This document shows, in pieces, positions 8,371 through 17,064 of a stretch of 40,733 bases of DNA. The stretch comes from JBBQNY01 sp038330365 (GTDB lineage: Bacteria; Pseudomonadota; Gammaproteobacteria; Xanthomonadales; Ahniellaceae): the NCBI GenBank assembly GCA_038330365.1, contig JBBQNY010000007.1, positions 1 through 40,733 on the forward strand, written 5' to 3'. Under the pieces are notes generated by a model that worked only from the letters and a program-made list of their open reading frames with translations, did no database searches and had not been told where the DNA came from. Every line of letters begins with the position of its first letter. The stretch's first letter is position 1. The position numbers and the translations under genes are program-made.

Positions 8371-9948
8371 TCAGGGAATCGGTGCGAGCACCAGGCGGCT
8401 GCCGCGATGGCGGACGCTGCCCGAGAAGTTCGCGAGCTGCCCCGGCTGTGCGTTCGAGTTGACGAAATTCGTCGACCAGAAGCCGATTGCCGGCAGACCA
8501 ACGTAGCGACGGCCGCTCGGAGCGGTCAGGACATGGTCCGGACCCGCAGTGCCGTCGTTGTCGTTGTCGAAGCCCATACGGGCCCAGCCATTCTGGAACG
8601 TCGCTGTCGAACCACCCGTCGTGAGCGTGAACAGGTTGCTCGCGAAGCGCGATCCGAAGATGCCCGAGGCACGCGTTGCCAGCGAGGTCGAGTTGGCGAC
8701 CGCGGCCTGGTTGAACGTGAACACGTTGGCTTCCCAGCAAAGTGCCGGCAGGAGGATCGTCGGATCCGGCGGCGGCGGCGAAACCGGCGGCGGTCCAATG
8801 ATGATGCCCGGAGTGCGCTCTTCGCGGTCGTAGTAGTTCAGACCGAAGATTTCGCACGAAGCACCGTCGTCACGGAACGCTTCCGTGAAGGGCGGTGTAA
8901 CGAGGGCATCAGTTGCCACGTCGACGTAGTAACGCTTGGTCGGGAACGTGATCACCCACTCCGAGGTCGCGCCGAGATTGGTCTCGGTGTTGTACTCGTT
9001 GAAGATGGCGTCATGCATGAAAACCAGCGACACCGCGTTCGGCGGACGCGTCACACCCGACAGGAAGGTTTCCTGCTGGATCTGGGCACCACCACCAACG
9101 AACACGAAGGCGTCCGCGATGGGCGCTGCGGCAGTGCCGCCCGTACGCGCCTGACGCAGATCCGGAAGGACCGAACCCGGGCTGCTGTGAAGCAGGCCGT
9201 CGCCCACGGTGTAGAAGCCAGCGATGGCTTCGGCCGCGTAGCTGTGCATGGTGCCGTTGCCGGAGTTGATGATGAAGCCGTTGCCGAACAGACCGCCGGT
9301 CGGGCCATCGATTGCTGCCGGAGTAGCGGACCAGCCGCCCGATCCCGACGTCCACGAGGTGACGAGCGCCGCGCAGTTGGCGGGAACGCCGTTGACGTGG
9401 GTCGCTTCCTCGGCGAGGTTGGTGAGACCGGTACCCGGACGCACTTCACCCATCTCGATCAGCTCGATATGGCCTTCGCGGGTACGCGTGAGCGAACCCA
9501 GGAACGCTGCATTGGCGCTGCCGTTCGGGAAATCCTGGAACGTTCCGGTGTAGGCAAACGGCAGGAAGGGCTGGTTGACGTTGCGGATATCCGGCACCAG
9601 GCAGGACGTGTCCTGAGTGCGGAAGATGCCAGCACCCGTTCCGGCGGCACCGTCGGTCGCGAAGATCGCGGCGGTCCACACGTCGAACGGCGACATGTAC
9701 AGGTTGAAGTCGAGGACTTCCTTCGAGTTGGCACCTTCGAGGAAGCGGACCTTCACGGCCTTGACGCGGCTGGTCGTGTTGACCACCGAGATCGCGGTGT
9801 TGTTGTTGGCATTGACCGTGTAGTACGGATAGATCAGTACCTGACCGAGGCCATCCGGGTTCAGGTTGACCGCCTGCGCGGTCATGGCCAGGCCCGCCGC
9901 GCCCATAAGGCCAGCAAGCGTGGCAGTCGCCAAGCTATTTCTTTTCAT
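8371..9948 (-). CDS. Large secreted protein of unknown function
   Basis: A 525-residue protein of a family I cannot name. It has a Sec signal peptide (about 1-26, cleavage at AQA-V27). The mature chain is Asn, Gly, Thr and Ser rich with few Lys. It opens with NPDGLGQVLIYPYYTVNANN, which reads like a beta-strand-rich surface protein. A proline stretch (GPPPVSPPPPDP) near residue 400 separates a C-terminal part of about 120 residues. FDNDNDGTAGPDH near 475 is an Asp/Asn-rich, possibly calcium-binding loop. There is no C-terminal PEP-CTERM or LPXTG-like sorting tail. The start is supported by AGGAG placed 8 nt before the ATG. A 274-bp leader region and a strong terminator mark it as a single-gene unit that may be well expressed. 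Confidence 0.82.
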   Translation of the reverse strand: MKRNSLATATLAGLMGAAGLAMTAQAVNLNPDGLGQVLIYPYYTVNANNNTAISVVNTTSRVKAVKVRFLEGANSKEVLDFNLYMSPFDVWTAAIFATDGAAGTGAGIFRTQDTSCLVPDIRNVNQPFLPFAYTGTFQDFPNGSANAAFLGSLTRTREGHIELIEMGEVRPGTGLTNLAEEATHVNGVPANCAALVTSWTSGSGGWSATPAAIDGPTGGLFGNGFIINSGNGTMHSYAAEAIAGFYTVGDGLLHSSPGSVLPDLRQARTGGTAAAPIADAFVFVGGGAQIQQETFLSGVTRPPNAVSLVFMHDAIFNEYNTETNLGATSEWVITFPTKRYYVDVATDALVTPPFTEAFRDDGASCEIFGLNYYDREERTPGIIIGPPPVSPPPPDPTILLPALCWEANVFTFNQAAVANSTSLATRASGIFGSRFASNLFTLTTGGSTATFQNGWARMGFDNDNDGTAGPDHVLTAPSGRRYVGLPAIGFWSTNFVNSNAQPGQLANFSGSVRHRGSRLVLAPIP

Positions 9949-9952
9949 CTGG

Positions 9953-9959
9953 GACACTC
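9953..9959 (-). promoter_or_regulatory. Ribosome binding site fixing the start of the 525-residue secreted protein
   Basis: On the minus strand TAGGAGT lies about 8 nt upstream of the ATG at 9948. It is one of the best Shine-Dalgarno matches in the window and decides this start against the longer open frame reaching 10086. Confidence 0.75.
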
Positions 9960-10057
9960 CTAAATAAAGGTGTACAGGGCTGTTGCATACCACCTGACCC
10001 CGATCCGCAGCGCCGATCTGTGACGGCGACCCCGGCAGGGTAAGTCGAGCGTTGAGG

Positions 10058-10086
10058 ATGTTAAGCGAATGTTTTGCCGGACGCAA
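10058..10086 (-). promoter_or_regulatory. Possible sigma-70 promoter for the 525-residue secreted protein
   Basis: On the minus strand TTGCGT (10086-10081) and TAACAT (10063-10058) are separated by 17 bp, giving a leader of about 100 nt. Matches are three of six and four of six to consensus, so this is only a candidate. The rest of the 274-bp stretch 9949-10222 shows no gene. Confidence 0.35.
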
Positions 10087-10222
10087 TGCCTGAGTTCAAC
10101 AAAGTTCCCTGGAGCCGCCCGGCGCACTGCTCGAAGCCTCATCCAGCGGGTACTTTACCTTCAAAACCCGCCTGCGGGGCCACTGGGTGGGTATCTGGAG
10201 GGTGCGAGCCGACTTCTGAGCC

Positions 10223-10867
10223 CTATTTCGCGAAGCCTTCGAGGTATTCGTCAGGGATATGCGACCAGTTGTCGCCCACCCGGATCCAGCGTTCAGTGAT
10301 CGCGGTCTCGGTCTCCATTTCCTTGCCGCCGCTGCTCTGGATGGAAAATTTCACGTCGATCAGCACGCGCACCGAACAGGAGTCGCCTTCGCACTGGCCG
10401 TCCAGAGCCTCGGCGCGCAGCCACTTGATCGGTCGCGATCGCATGTCACTGGCGTACACCTCCCGATCAATGCTGGAGCGCACGCCCGCGGTCAGATAGT
10501 CGTACGCCTGTTCGCCCTTGCCTTCAATCAGGAGCTTCCAGCGTTGGTCCGCGCGCGTCTTCAGCGCGACCGGCAAGGGGGTGAAGCCCTCGGGCGATTT
10601 GCGGATGTCGATTCCGGGGCCCGCCAAAACCGGGTCTTGCCCCTCCTGCACCAGGGGCGAGCTCGCATTCATCGCCACCTGGGCAGCTGCATCGTCGGCA
10701 GTCATCGCGAGCGCAGGGGCTGCGGCTGCCGCAGGTGCAGATGCCGACTTTGCGGCGACAGGCGCCGCGGATTCCGGCGAGCGCGCGCCAGGGGTACTGG
10801 CGCAGGCGCCGAGCAGCAGAGCAAGCAAGGCTGGGACCGCCTGAAGGGCGGTGGAAATCTGTGGCAT
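10223..10867 (-). CDS. Lipoprotein at the end of the type II secretion operon
   Basis: A 214-residue protein with a lipoprotein signal peptide: hydrophobic 9-20 and lipobox L19-G-A-C22. An Ala/Pro-rich linker of about 60 residues follows. The globular part (about 100-210) begins LKTRADQRWKLLIEGKGEQAYDYL and alternates helix and strand in a way that suggests an NTF2-like fold; this is a guess from the pattern, not a recognised family. AGAGGAA precedes the ATG at a good distance. It starts 32 bp after the gspD stop on the same strand with no terminator between, so it is probably the last gene of the gsp operon. A role as secretin assembly factor or accessory protein is possible. The secretin carries its own lipid signal and might not need a classical pilotin. 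Confidence 0.78.
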   Translation of the reverse strand: MPQISTALQAVPALLALLLGACASTPGARSPESAAPVAAKSASAPAAAAAPALAMTADDAAAQVAMNASSPLVQEGQDPVLAGPGIDIRKSPEGFTPLPVALKTRADQRWKLLIEGKGEQAYDYLTAGVRSSIDREVYASDMRSRPIKWLRAEALDGQCEGDSCSVRVLIDVKFSIQSSGGKEMETETAITERWIRVGDNWSHIPDEYLEGFAK

Positions 10868-10899
10868 GGGGCAATTCCTCTGGGTTCTGCGAAGTCGGA

Positions 10900-13287
10900 T
10901 CACGGCGTGTAGGGCTCGATGGTCTGGGCGGGGGCTTCCTCGACCCGTTGCTTGCTGCGCAGGCGCTCGGCCTCGACCTTGTCGGAAAGCGGGCGGAGTT
11001 GACGGAAGCGCTCGCGGTATTCGCGGGTCAGGTCGTCGCCTTCCTGCGCGCTGGAAATGACGGTCGGCGTGATCAGCACGATCAGTTCCTGGCGCACGCG
11101 ATTGCGATTGGTGCTGCCGAAGATCGGCCCAATGAAGGGGATTTTTATGAGTCCGGGAATGCCGCTCTTGCTGCGATCCGCCTCGTCGCTGATCAATCCT
11201 CCCAGCATCACCGTCTGCCCGCTCTGCACGGCGATTTCGGTTTCAAGCGTGCGTTTGTTGACCGAGACATTGCCCGCCACGGCGGTGTCAGATGCGCCCG
11301 GAGTGCTCTTTTCCTGCTTGATCTCGAGATAGACCAGTCCACCGGGATTGACGCGTGGCGTGACGTCCAGCGTGATACCCGTGTCGCGGAACTGCACGAA
11401 GCTGTTGCCGACACCGGGGTTCGGATTGTTCGGATCGGTGCCGATGCCGCCCGTATTGATGAACGAGCTGACCACCGGAATCTGGGTACCGACGTTGATG
11501 TTGGCGCTCTTGTTGTTCAGCACTACTACCGACGGTGCGGCGAGCACCTCCACATTGCCCTCGCTCTGCAGCGTGTCGATGAAGAGACTCGCGTTGTCGC
11601 TGAGAAAGGTCCACGCGACCCCGGAAGGCGTAATGCTTCCGCCCAGGCTCGACAGCCCGCCGCGAACAATTCCATCGGGAAACTGGGGATTTCCGGGCGC
11701 CTTGAAATTCTCGAAGAAGGACTGCACGCCGAAGCGGAACCGATCCGTCAGGGTCACTTCCAGGAAACGCGCCTCGATGTGGACCTGCAACGGCACCACG
11801 TCGAGGCGCCTGATCGCCGACTCGATGGAGTCGTACTGGCTCGCGGTGGACTTGATCAGCAGCGCGTTCGACTCTTCGATCGCGGTGATGCGGATATTGT
11901 CGCTCTCGACAATGCTGATGCCGTCGCCGCCCCCACCCGCTGCGGGAGACGCCACCCGCGCGGACCCGGCCTGCGCGTTCGGCGCATTCTCGACCGGCGC
12001 CTGGTTGACGGCGCGGGTGCGCTGCTTGGACTCGCGCTCCTTCTTGCGGCCGCTGTTGAGCGAGTTGATCTCGACGGATTCCACTCCCGGAGTCACCGCG
12101 CCGATGGACGCGGAGGGTCGCGCGGCGGAGGATTCGCTGCTGCTGAAGATTTCCGTGAGCTTCTCGGAGAGATCCGTGGCCTTGACGTTCTTGACGTAAT
12201 ACACGAACAGCTGGGAAGCAGCTCCGCCGCCACGGTCGAGCTTGCCGAGCCACTGCTCGGCCTGCGTGAGGTACTCAGCCTGCGTGGTGATGACCATGAC
12301 CGAATTGGTACGTTCGATCGGCAGGAAGCGGAACATGCCGGCGAGCGGCGTTCCCGCGGCGTCACCGAAGATCTTCTCCAGTTCGGGCACCACGGTTTTT
12401 GCGTCCACCTGCTCCAGCGCAAAGATGCCGACCGACATTCCCTTCAGCCAGTTGACATCGAAAACGTTGATCGTCTCCAGATAGTTGGTGAGATCCGCAC
12501 GTGTGCCGCCCAGGATCAGGATGTTGCGCGCATTGTCGGACCGTACGACGGCACCGGGGCGAATGTACGGCGCGAGGATCTTCTCCATTTCGGTGGCCGC
12601 GATGTACTTCAGCGGCACCACACGCAACTCGTAGCCGCGAGCGCCCGAGGCGGGACCGATTCGCGGGGTGAGATTGCCTGGAATCGCCTGCGCGACCGGC
12701 GTCACGGTGTAGCGTCCATCACGAAACACCAGGGTCGCGTTGTTCCACGAGAGCAGCATCTCGAGCACACCCATGGCCTGATTGGGCGTGATGGGTTGCG
12801 CGGTTGAAAACGTGACGTTGCCGGCAACTCCGGGAGCGATGACGTAGTTTTCCTGCAGCACGTCGCCGAGGATCGCCTTGACGACTTCCTGGATCGGCAC
12901 GTTCTCCCAGTTGAAAACCACGTTGCCGCCGGCGGGAGTGGAAGGCGGGCGCCGCGCCGCGGCCTGCGCATTGATGAATTGACCCGTACCGATCTGCACT
13001 TCGTTGCGCGACACCGGCTCGCTCGCGACCGGCAGCGCCTTGATTTCGGGAACGGTGCCGGCGTCCGGCATTACGGCCGCGGCGGGCGCCCCGGCCATGT
13101 TGGCGGCAGCCGGGGGCGCCGTCGGGACCGTGGCGACACCCGCTGCCGGCGACGGCGGTGGCTCGGCGCGCACCGGCGCCCCGCGCACCGGCGCCTGCAC
13201 GCACCCGGCCAGCGCGGTCACCAGCGCGCAGGCCGTCGCAAGGCAGAGGCCGCGCCCGGAACGGAAAAAGGAGTTAGCTGCAGTCAT
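10900..13287 (-). CDS. gspD: Type II secretion outer-membrane secretin (lipoprotein type)
   Basis: The 795-residue secretin forms the outer-membrane gate through which folded exoproteins leave. It has a lipoprotein signal with lipobox L26-A-G-C29 and then a Pro/Ala-rich linker. The N0 domain starts near 125 (NVVFNWENVPIQEVVKAIL), and N1-N3 ring domains follow to about 540 with a low-complexity insertion near 400-470. The secretin core contains VEVLAAPSVVVLNNKSANI, VPVVSSF and the signature VMLGGLISDEADRSKSGIPG with IPFIGPIFG. An intrinsic lipid signal is also found in Xanthomonas XpsD. The ATG at 13287 was chosen because it directly precedes the signal peptide and overlaps the end of a small upstream ORF as ATGA. 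It is the eleventh gsp gene in order. Confidence 0.95.
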   Translation of the reverse strand: MTAANSFFRSGRGLCLATACALVTALAGCVQAPVRGAPVRAEPPPSPAAGVATVPTAPPAAANMAGAPAAAVMPDAGTVPEIKALPVASEPVSRNEVQIGTGQFINAQAAARRPPSTPAGGNVVFNWENVPIQEVVKAILGDVLQENYVIAPGVAGNVTFSTAQPITPNQAMGVLEMLLSWNNATLVFRDGRYTVTPVAQAIPGNLTPRIGPASGARGYELRVVPLKYIAATEMEKILAPYIRPGAVVRSDNARNILILGGTRADLTNYLETINVFDVNWLKGMSVGIFALEQVDAKTVVPELEKIFGDAAGTPLAGMFRFLPIERTNSVMVITTQAEYLTQAEQWLGKLDRGGGAASQLFVYYVKNVKATDLSEKLTEIFSSSESSAARPSASIGAVTPGVESVEINSLNSGRKKERESKQRTRAVNQAPVENAPNAQAGSARVASPAAGGGGDGISIVESDNIRITAIEESNALLIKSTASQYDSIESAIRRLDVVPLQVHIEARFLEVTLTDRFRFGVQSFFENFKAPGNPQFPDGIVRGGLSSLGGSITPSGVAWTFLSDNASLFIDTLQSEGNVEVLAAPSVVVLNNKSANINVGTQIPVVSSFINTGGIGTDPNNPNPGVGNSFVQFRDTGITLDVTPRVNPGGLVYLEIKQEKSTPGASDTAVAGNVSVNKRTLETEIAVQSGQTVMLGGLISDEADRSKSGIPGLIKIPFIGPIFGSTNRNRVRQELIVLITPTVISSAQEGDDLTREYRERFRQLRPLSDKVEAERLRSKQRVEEAPAQTIEPYTP

Positions 13288-13502
13288 AGTCGTCTCGTTG
13301 CTGCCGGCCGACTCCTGACGCGATGCGCCGTGGGTCGGACCAGCAAGTCCAGTTGGCGTGCAATGCGGGCGACAGCTGCGCGGCCCCTGCATGAAACCCA
13401 GCCCGTCAATGTAACGGCCGGAACGGAATACTGCGCGCGGAGTTGCCCTGCTGCCTGTCGGCAATACCCGCGTGTGGAGCTGGTCATGGCGGCCGCGATC
13501 AC
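13284..13502 (-). CDS. Possible small protein bridging gspC and gspD
   Basis: A 72-codon ORF that exactly fills the 211-bp gap between gspC and gspD. Its GTG start overlaps the gspC stop (GTGA, 13499-13502) and its TGA overlaps the gspD start (ATGA, 13284-13287), the same junctions used by true genes in this operon. The predicted peptide is basic and Arg-rich, has no clear signal or membrane segment, and resembles no family known to me. By hand count about two thirds of third codon positions are G or C, visibly lower than in the neighbours, which argues against a conserved protein. It may exist only to carry ribosomes across the gap. Confidence 0.25.
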   Translation of the reverse strand: MIAAAMTSSTRGYCRQAAGQLRAQYSVPAVTLTGWVSCRGRAAVARIARQLDLLVRPTAHRVRSRPAATRRL

Positions 13503-14302
13503 TTCTGAGGCTGCTGTTGCATCAACCGCGCCGCTTCCTCGCGGAGCTGACGGCGGCGCTCCTCGATGCGGCGCCGGATGGACTCCGCGACCTCGGGTTG
13601 CTCGGCTTCGACCGCTGAACCATCCGCGGGTTCCGCGGGCTTTGCCTCTGCCGGCGGAATCTGCGCCACGGTTCCCGGATTTGGCTGGACCTTGGTATCC
13701 GGGAGCGTCCCGGGACGTGGCGGCGCCATGCCGGGTGACGGCACTCCGGTCGGCGTCGCCGGACCGCCGATCACCGGAGGTGGGGGCGGAGCCGGCGCGC
13801 CGGCGCGGTCCACCTCCAGCTCCAGCACCTGGCGATTCTTGCCTTCGGCCTCGAACACGGCCTGCCGGGGCTCGAGTTCCACGAGCTTCCAGCCGGCCAG
13901 TGCGCCGTCGAGTTCGCGGCCGACGCGGACGCGCAGCGCCTTGCCGGTAGCATTCTCGCGAATCATGGCGAGCTTTACCTTGGGCATCAGGATCACGCCC
14001 GTCAGTTGCGCATCGAGCGAGGCCACTGCAGCCTGCGGCGCTTCGGTCGCTTCCTCCTCGATGGGCGTCGGCTTGCGATCTTCGTTGAATAGCGGTCGCG
14101 CCAGCAGCTCCCCATATGCGGCGAAGGGTTTGAGACCCGAACTGCGGCGTGACTTGGGCACGGGAGGCAATTTGCGATCCACTTTCGCGAGCGGCTCGAC
14201 ACTGAAGCCGTCACCCAGCCCGAAGCGCTGCGCGAGCAGCAGGCTACCGAGCAGCACTGCTGCGCTGCCGAGTACGACCAGCAGTCGCTGCGCGCGCGTC
14301 AC
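13499..14302 (-). CDS. gspC: Type II secretion inner-membrane protein C (XpsN-like)
   Basis: A 267-residue bitopic inner-membrane protein. It has a short cytosolic end, a membrane helix at about 8-24, and a periplasmic homology region (about 92-150: LDAQLTGVILMPKVKLAMI through GWKLVELEPRQAVFE) that in GspC proteins contacts the secretin N0 domain. A Pro-rich stretch (165-215) and a charged C-terminal helix (about 235-262) follow instead of the PDZ domain of enterobacterial GspC. In Xanthomonas the gene in this position is called xpsN and does the GspC job. The start is GTG, overlapping the gspM stop as GTGA. Confidence 0.82.
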   Translation of the reverse strand: MTRAQRLLVVLGSAAVLLGSLLLAQRFGLGDGFSVEPLAKVDRKLPPVPKSRRSSGLKPFAAYGELLARPLFNEDRKPTPIEEEATEAPQAAVASLDAQLTGVILMPKVKLAMIRENATGKALRVRVGRELDGALAGWKLVELEPRQAVFEAEGKNRQVLELEVDRAGAPAPPPPPVIGGPATPTGVPSPGMAPPRPGTLPDTKVQPNPGTVAQIPPAEAKPAEPADGSAVEAEQPEVAESIRRRIEERRRQLREEAARLMQQQPQK

Positions 14303-14931
14303 GTCGGGTTGCCTTCGGCGGCGACGCGCGCGGTCGGCGTATTGCTACGCAGGTAGCCGTAGACGTTGAAGCGCACATCCAGCGTGCTGAGCTGCTTGCC
14401 CGTCTGCGGATCGCGATAGCCGGCCCAGCGCGCGATCTGCGTTTCCTCGAGGAACAGCATGGGCTGGCCACTTTCCAGGCGATGCAGGATGGGCGCGAGT
14501 TCCTCGTAGCTGCAACGCAGGCGCACCGTCAGCACCACGCGCTCGAATGGTTCCTTCTCGTTGCTGCGCATCGGAGTCTTGCTCAGCACCTGGCAGGTCT
14601 GCGCACTGCGCGCGAACTCCGCCACGACCTGGTCGACACGTTGCTGGAGCCCGGCACCGGCTGCGTCGAAATCCGCTTCGGGCAGGAAGGCCGCACTGCT
14701 CGCCTCGGTGGCACGGACCTCGGCCAGTCGGCGTTCAATGTCGCCGCGCGCGGCGGACTTCTGCCGATACTCGAGTTCCTGTTCGCGCAGATCCCGCATT
14801 TCCTCGGCGATGGCGAGGTGCGGCGCGGTGAACCACCAGTGCACACCGATGAGATACGCGAGGCCGAGCGCCGCGAGGGCCAGGGCCAGGGCAACCGGGC
14901 GTGCGCGTTCGGGGCGCGGCAGCAGATCCAT
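14299..14931 (-). CDS. gspM: Type II secretion inner-membrane protein M
   Basis: A 210-residue bitopic inner-membrane protein that pairs with GspL in the assembly platform. After a short basic cytosolic tail, one membrane helix (about 14-33) is followed by a coiled coil of Glu, Arg and Ala (about 40-80) and a ferredoxin-like periplasmic domain (FERVVLTVRLRCSYEEL through ARWAGYRDPQTGKQLSTLDV). This outline fits the XpsM-type GspM. The ATG at 14931 was chosen since it lies 1 nt after the gspL stop; an upstream ATG ten codons earlier would run into gspL. Confidence 0.85.
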   Translation of the reverse strand: MDLLPRPERARPVALALALAALGLAYLIGVHWWFTAPHLAIAEEMRDLREQELEYRQKSAARGDIERRLAEVRATEASSAAFLPEADFDAAGAGLQQRVDQVVAEFARSAQTCQVLSKTPMRSNEKEPFERVVLTVRLRCSYEELAPILHRLESGQPMLFLEETQIARWAGYRDPQTGKQLSTLDVRFNVYGYLRSNTPTARVAAEGNPT

Positions 14932-14932
14932 G

Positions 14933-16123
14933 TCAGTTGCCCCTGCCCTTGCGTCCATCACGTTCGGCTGCTTCCTCGGCTTCCGCGCGCTTGTCGGCGG
15001 CGGCCTTGGCCGGCGATTTGGCCACGATGGTGAACATCTCCTTGCCGGTTCGCACGTCCGGGGTAATGGAGCCCTGAACCTGTGGGGCCACCAGCAGCGG
15101 CGAGGGTTTCAACACCGCGATCAGCCCGCTGGCCTTCGCGCTCAGGCCATTGAAGGTGTATTCGCCGTTGCCGAAACCGAAGCGTTGCAGCGAAGCATCG
15201 TCCGGCAACCTGCGGGTCACATCGTTCAAGACATCGGTGAGAATCGGGCGCTGTGAACGCGCGTCGTCGATGAAGCGCGCAGCGGCGACGGCGTCGAGCA
15301 GTCCGCGACGCAGCTCGGCAACGCTTTTTGCTTCGCGCCGCGAAGCATCGGTTGTTGCCTGCAGCTGCGCCAGTGCTTTCTCGCGATTCACCACCGACTG
15401 CTCCATCACACCCACCAGCAACAGCAACATGAGCGCGCCGAGTGCCGCGGCGGCCCAGAACAGGCGGCGGTCGCGACGCGCGCGCCGTTCCGGAGGCAGC
15501 AGATTGAAGCCGGCGCGGGTGCCGGGGCCGCTGCCACCTTCCACATCGACGACATCGAGCGGCGGCAGGTGCTCACCGAAGCGTGCCAACTGGGCATCGA
15601 GCGCAGGTCTCGGTACCACCAGCAGATCGATCGAAAGCGTGCGACCGGTGCTGTCGGTCGGACGACTGAGCGCATCGAAGTAGACCTGCTCGGCACGAAA
15701 TGGGGTCTGCCGGTCCATCTCGAAGCCGATGACCTGGTTGAGGTTGTCGGCGGCGGCCGCGGGCAAGGTCAGCGCACGCTGGAGCGCACCGCGGGCAGGC
15801 AGGGTGAATACAACGAGGGGGCGCTCCTCGAATCCATCGATAATGCGATCGATCGAGTTCCAGACCATTGGATCGTCTTCATCCATGGCGATCTCGATGG
15901 GATCCGGCGCGGCCGGGCCCGGCGTCTCGATGCGCAGTCCCGCAGGCGTGGCGGCAAGCAGAAGCGTACGGCGGCGATCCGCGAACGCCCGCAGCAGCCC
16001 GTCGGGAATCAGCGGCCGCAGTTCGCTCCACCACCAGCCCAGGAAACGACGCAGCGAACTCGCCGCGTAGCGTCGGCGCGCTGTCTGCCATCGTCGCTGC
16101 ATTTGCGTGGACGCTGCTGTCAT
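14933..16123 (-). CDS. gspL: Type II secretion assembly protein L
   Basis: A 396-residue inner-membrane protein that links the cytosolic ATPase GspE to the pseudopilus platform. The cytosolic part (about 1-220) looks like the actin-like GspL/PilM fold (TLLLAATPAGLRIET, NLNQVIGFEMDRQTPF, IDLLVVPRPALD). One membrane helix lies near 224-245 (LFWAAAALGALMLLLLVGVM). A coiled coil and a ferredoxin-like periplasmic domain (RFIDDARSQRPILTDVLNDV to SLQRFGFGNGEYTFNGLSA) follow. The C-terminus is a charged Lys/Glu/Ala tail. The start overlaps the gspK stop as ATGA. Confidence 0.9.
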   Translation of the reverse strand: MTAASTQMQRRWQTARRRYAASSLRRFLGWWWSELRPLIPDGLLRAFADRRRTLLLAATPAGLRIETPGPAAPDPIEIAMDEDDPMVWNSIDRIIDGFEERPLVVFTLPARGALQRALTLPAAAADNLNQVIGFEMDRQTPFRAEQVYFDALSRPTDSTGRTLSIDLLVVPRPALDAQLARFGEHLPPLDVVDVEGGSGPGTRAGFNLLPPERRARRDRRLFWAAAALGALMLLLLVGVMEQSVVNREKALAQLQATTDASRREAKSVAELRRGLLDAVAAARFIDDARSQRPILTDVLNDVTRRLPDDASLQRFGFGNGEYTFNGLSAKASGLIAVLKPSPLLVAPQVQGSITPDVRTGKEMFTIVAKSPAKAAADKRAEAEEAAERDGRKGRGN

Positions 16124-17064
16124 AGACCTGTCTGTGCTTCGCGCCAGCGGAGGACGCTGTAGGCGCGGCCGCCCACGCCACCGCTCATGCGCAACGTGAC
16201 TTCGATTGCGGCGGACGTGCCGTTGGGCAAGGCCGCGCTCGACCGCACAGTATAGGTATTGGTGCCACTCAGGACCATCACGCTGCGCCCATCGCTGGGA
16301 AAGGTGAGCGCACTCGTCTGCATCTGCGCCGGATCGAGCGCGTGGCGCTGCGCGACGAATTGCTGGGAGGTCTCGGGAGTCATGCCGGCGTACAGCGGCA
16401 GAAGCTCTGCCGGTGCGAACGAGGGGTTTGGCTGACCGCTGCCTCCGTAGACGGTAATCCAGTCCGCGAGTCGCTTGTAGAGCTCGTAGTCCATGCCGAG
16501 CACCTGCTGGATTTCCGCTGACAGCCGGAATGGATAGTCGGCCGCCCCATAGGGCAGGCCAGCCGCCTCGTAGTCCGGATCCTCGGCACCTTCGGGTTGC
16601 ACAAGATCGTCCGGATCACGCCAGTCGAGGACCGCCGCGGCCAGCTTGCGCGCAGCGTCCTCGTCGGCTCCCGCCAGCGCAAACAATGCCTGGAGGGTGG
16701 CGCCATCTGCGGCATTGATGTCCACCTTGCCCGATTCGTCCTGCACCGTGAGGTCGATTTTGGCGTCCTCGAAATCGATCGCGTAGGCGCGGCCGTCCGG
16801 CACCCAGCGCGTGGCCAGGTCCGGCCGATTAAGCTCGTATACGGCGCGCGCCACCCCCGCCTCGGCCGCCAGCTGCGCGCGCGTGGTGTCAAACAGATTG
16901 CGCGATTGCCGCAGCTCTGTGCGCGCGAGCACCGCGAAACTGGCGAGCACCACAGCGAGAAGGGCAGTGATCCAGAGCACCAGCAGCAGTGCGACTCCGC
17001 GCGCGGGCGCCGCGCGCACCGGGATCGATCGAGGTTTCACCCACGGGCGCCGAGTGGTGATCAC
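16120..17064 (-). CDS. gspK: Type II secretion minor pseudopilin K
   Basis: A 314-residue minor pseudopilin that caps the pseudopilus tip with GspI and GspJ. The prepilin cleavage site follows G23 (ARG-VALLLVLW). As usual for GspK, the Glu at position +5 of the mature protein is absent and replaced by Leu. The SAM-like helical insertion (VDINAADGATLQALFALAG, LAAAVLDWRDPDD) makes it longer than the other pseudopilins. The GTG start at 17064 overlaps the gspJ stop as GTGA; the longer open frame upstream shadows gspJ. Confidence 0.93.
   Translation of the reverse strand: MITTRRPWVKPRSIPVRAAPARGVALLLVLWITALLAVVLASFAVLARTELRQSRNLFDTTRAQLAAEAGVARAVYELNRPDLATRWVPDGRAYAIDFEDAKIDLTVQDESGKVDINAADGATLQALFALAGADEDAARKLAAAVLDWRDPDDLVQPEGAEDPDYEAAGLPYGAADYPFRLSAEIQQVLGMDYELYKRLADWITVYGGSGQPNPSFAPAELLPLYAGMTPETSQQFVAQRHALDPAQMQTSALTFPSDGRSVMVLSGTNTYTVRSSAALPNGTSAAIEVTLRMSGGVGGRAYSVLRWREAQTGL

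Noticed and set aside
8407..9963. 518-codon plus-strand ORF opposite the 525-residue secreted protein
   Set aside because: The minus-strand gene has a signal peptide, ribosome site and terminator; the plus-strand product is low-complexity Arg/Gly/Val with no signal.
10163..10178. Terminator after the operon-end lipoprotein (CCCG-CAGG-CGGG with TTTT on the minus strand)
   Set aside because: The stem is only 4 bp and the T-run is short, far weaker than the two clear terminators in the window.
10735..12807. 690-codon plus-strand ORF opposite gspD
   Set aside because: An antisense shadow of a clear secretin gene; the composition is not protein-like.
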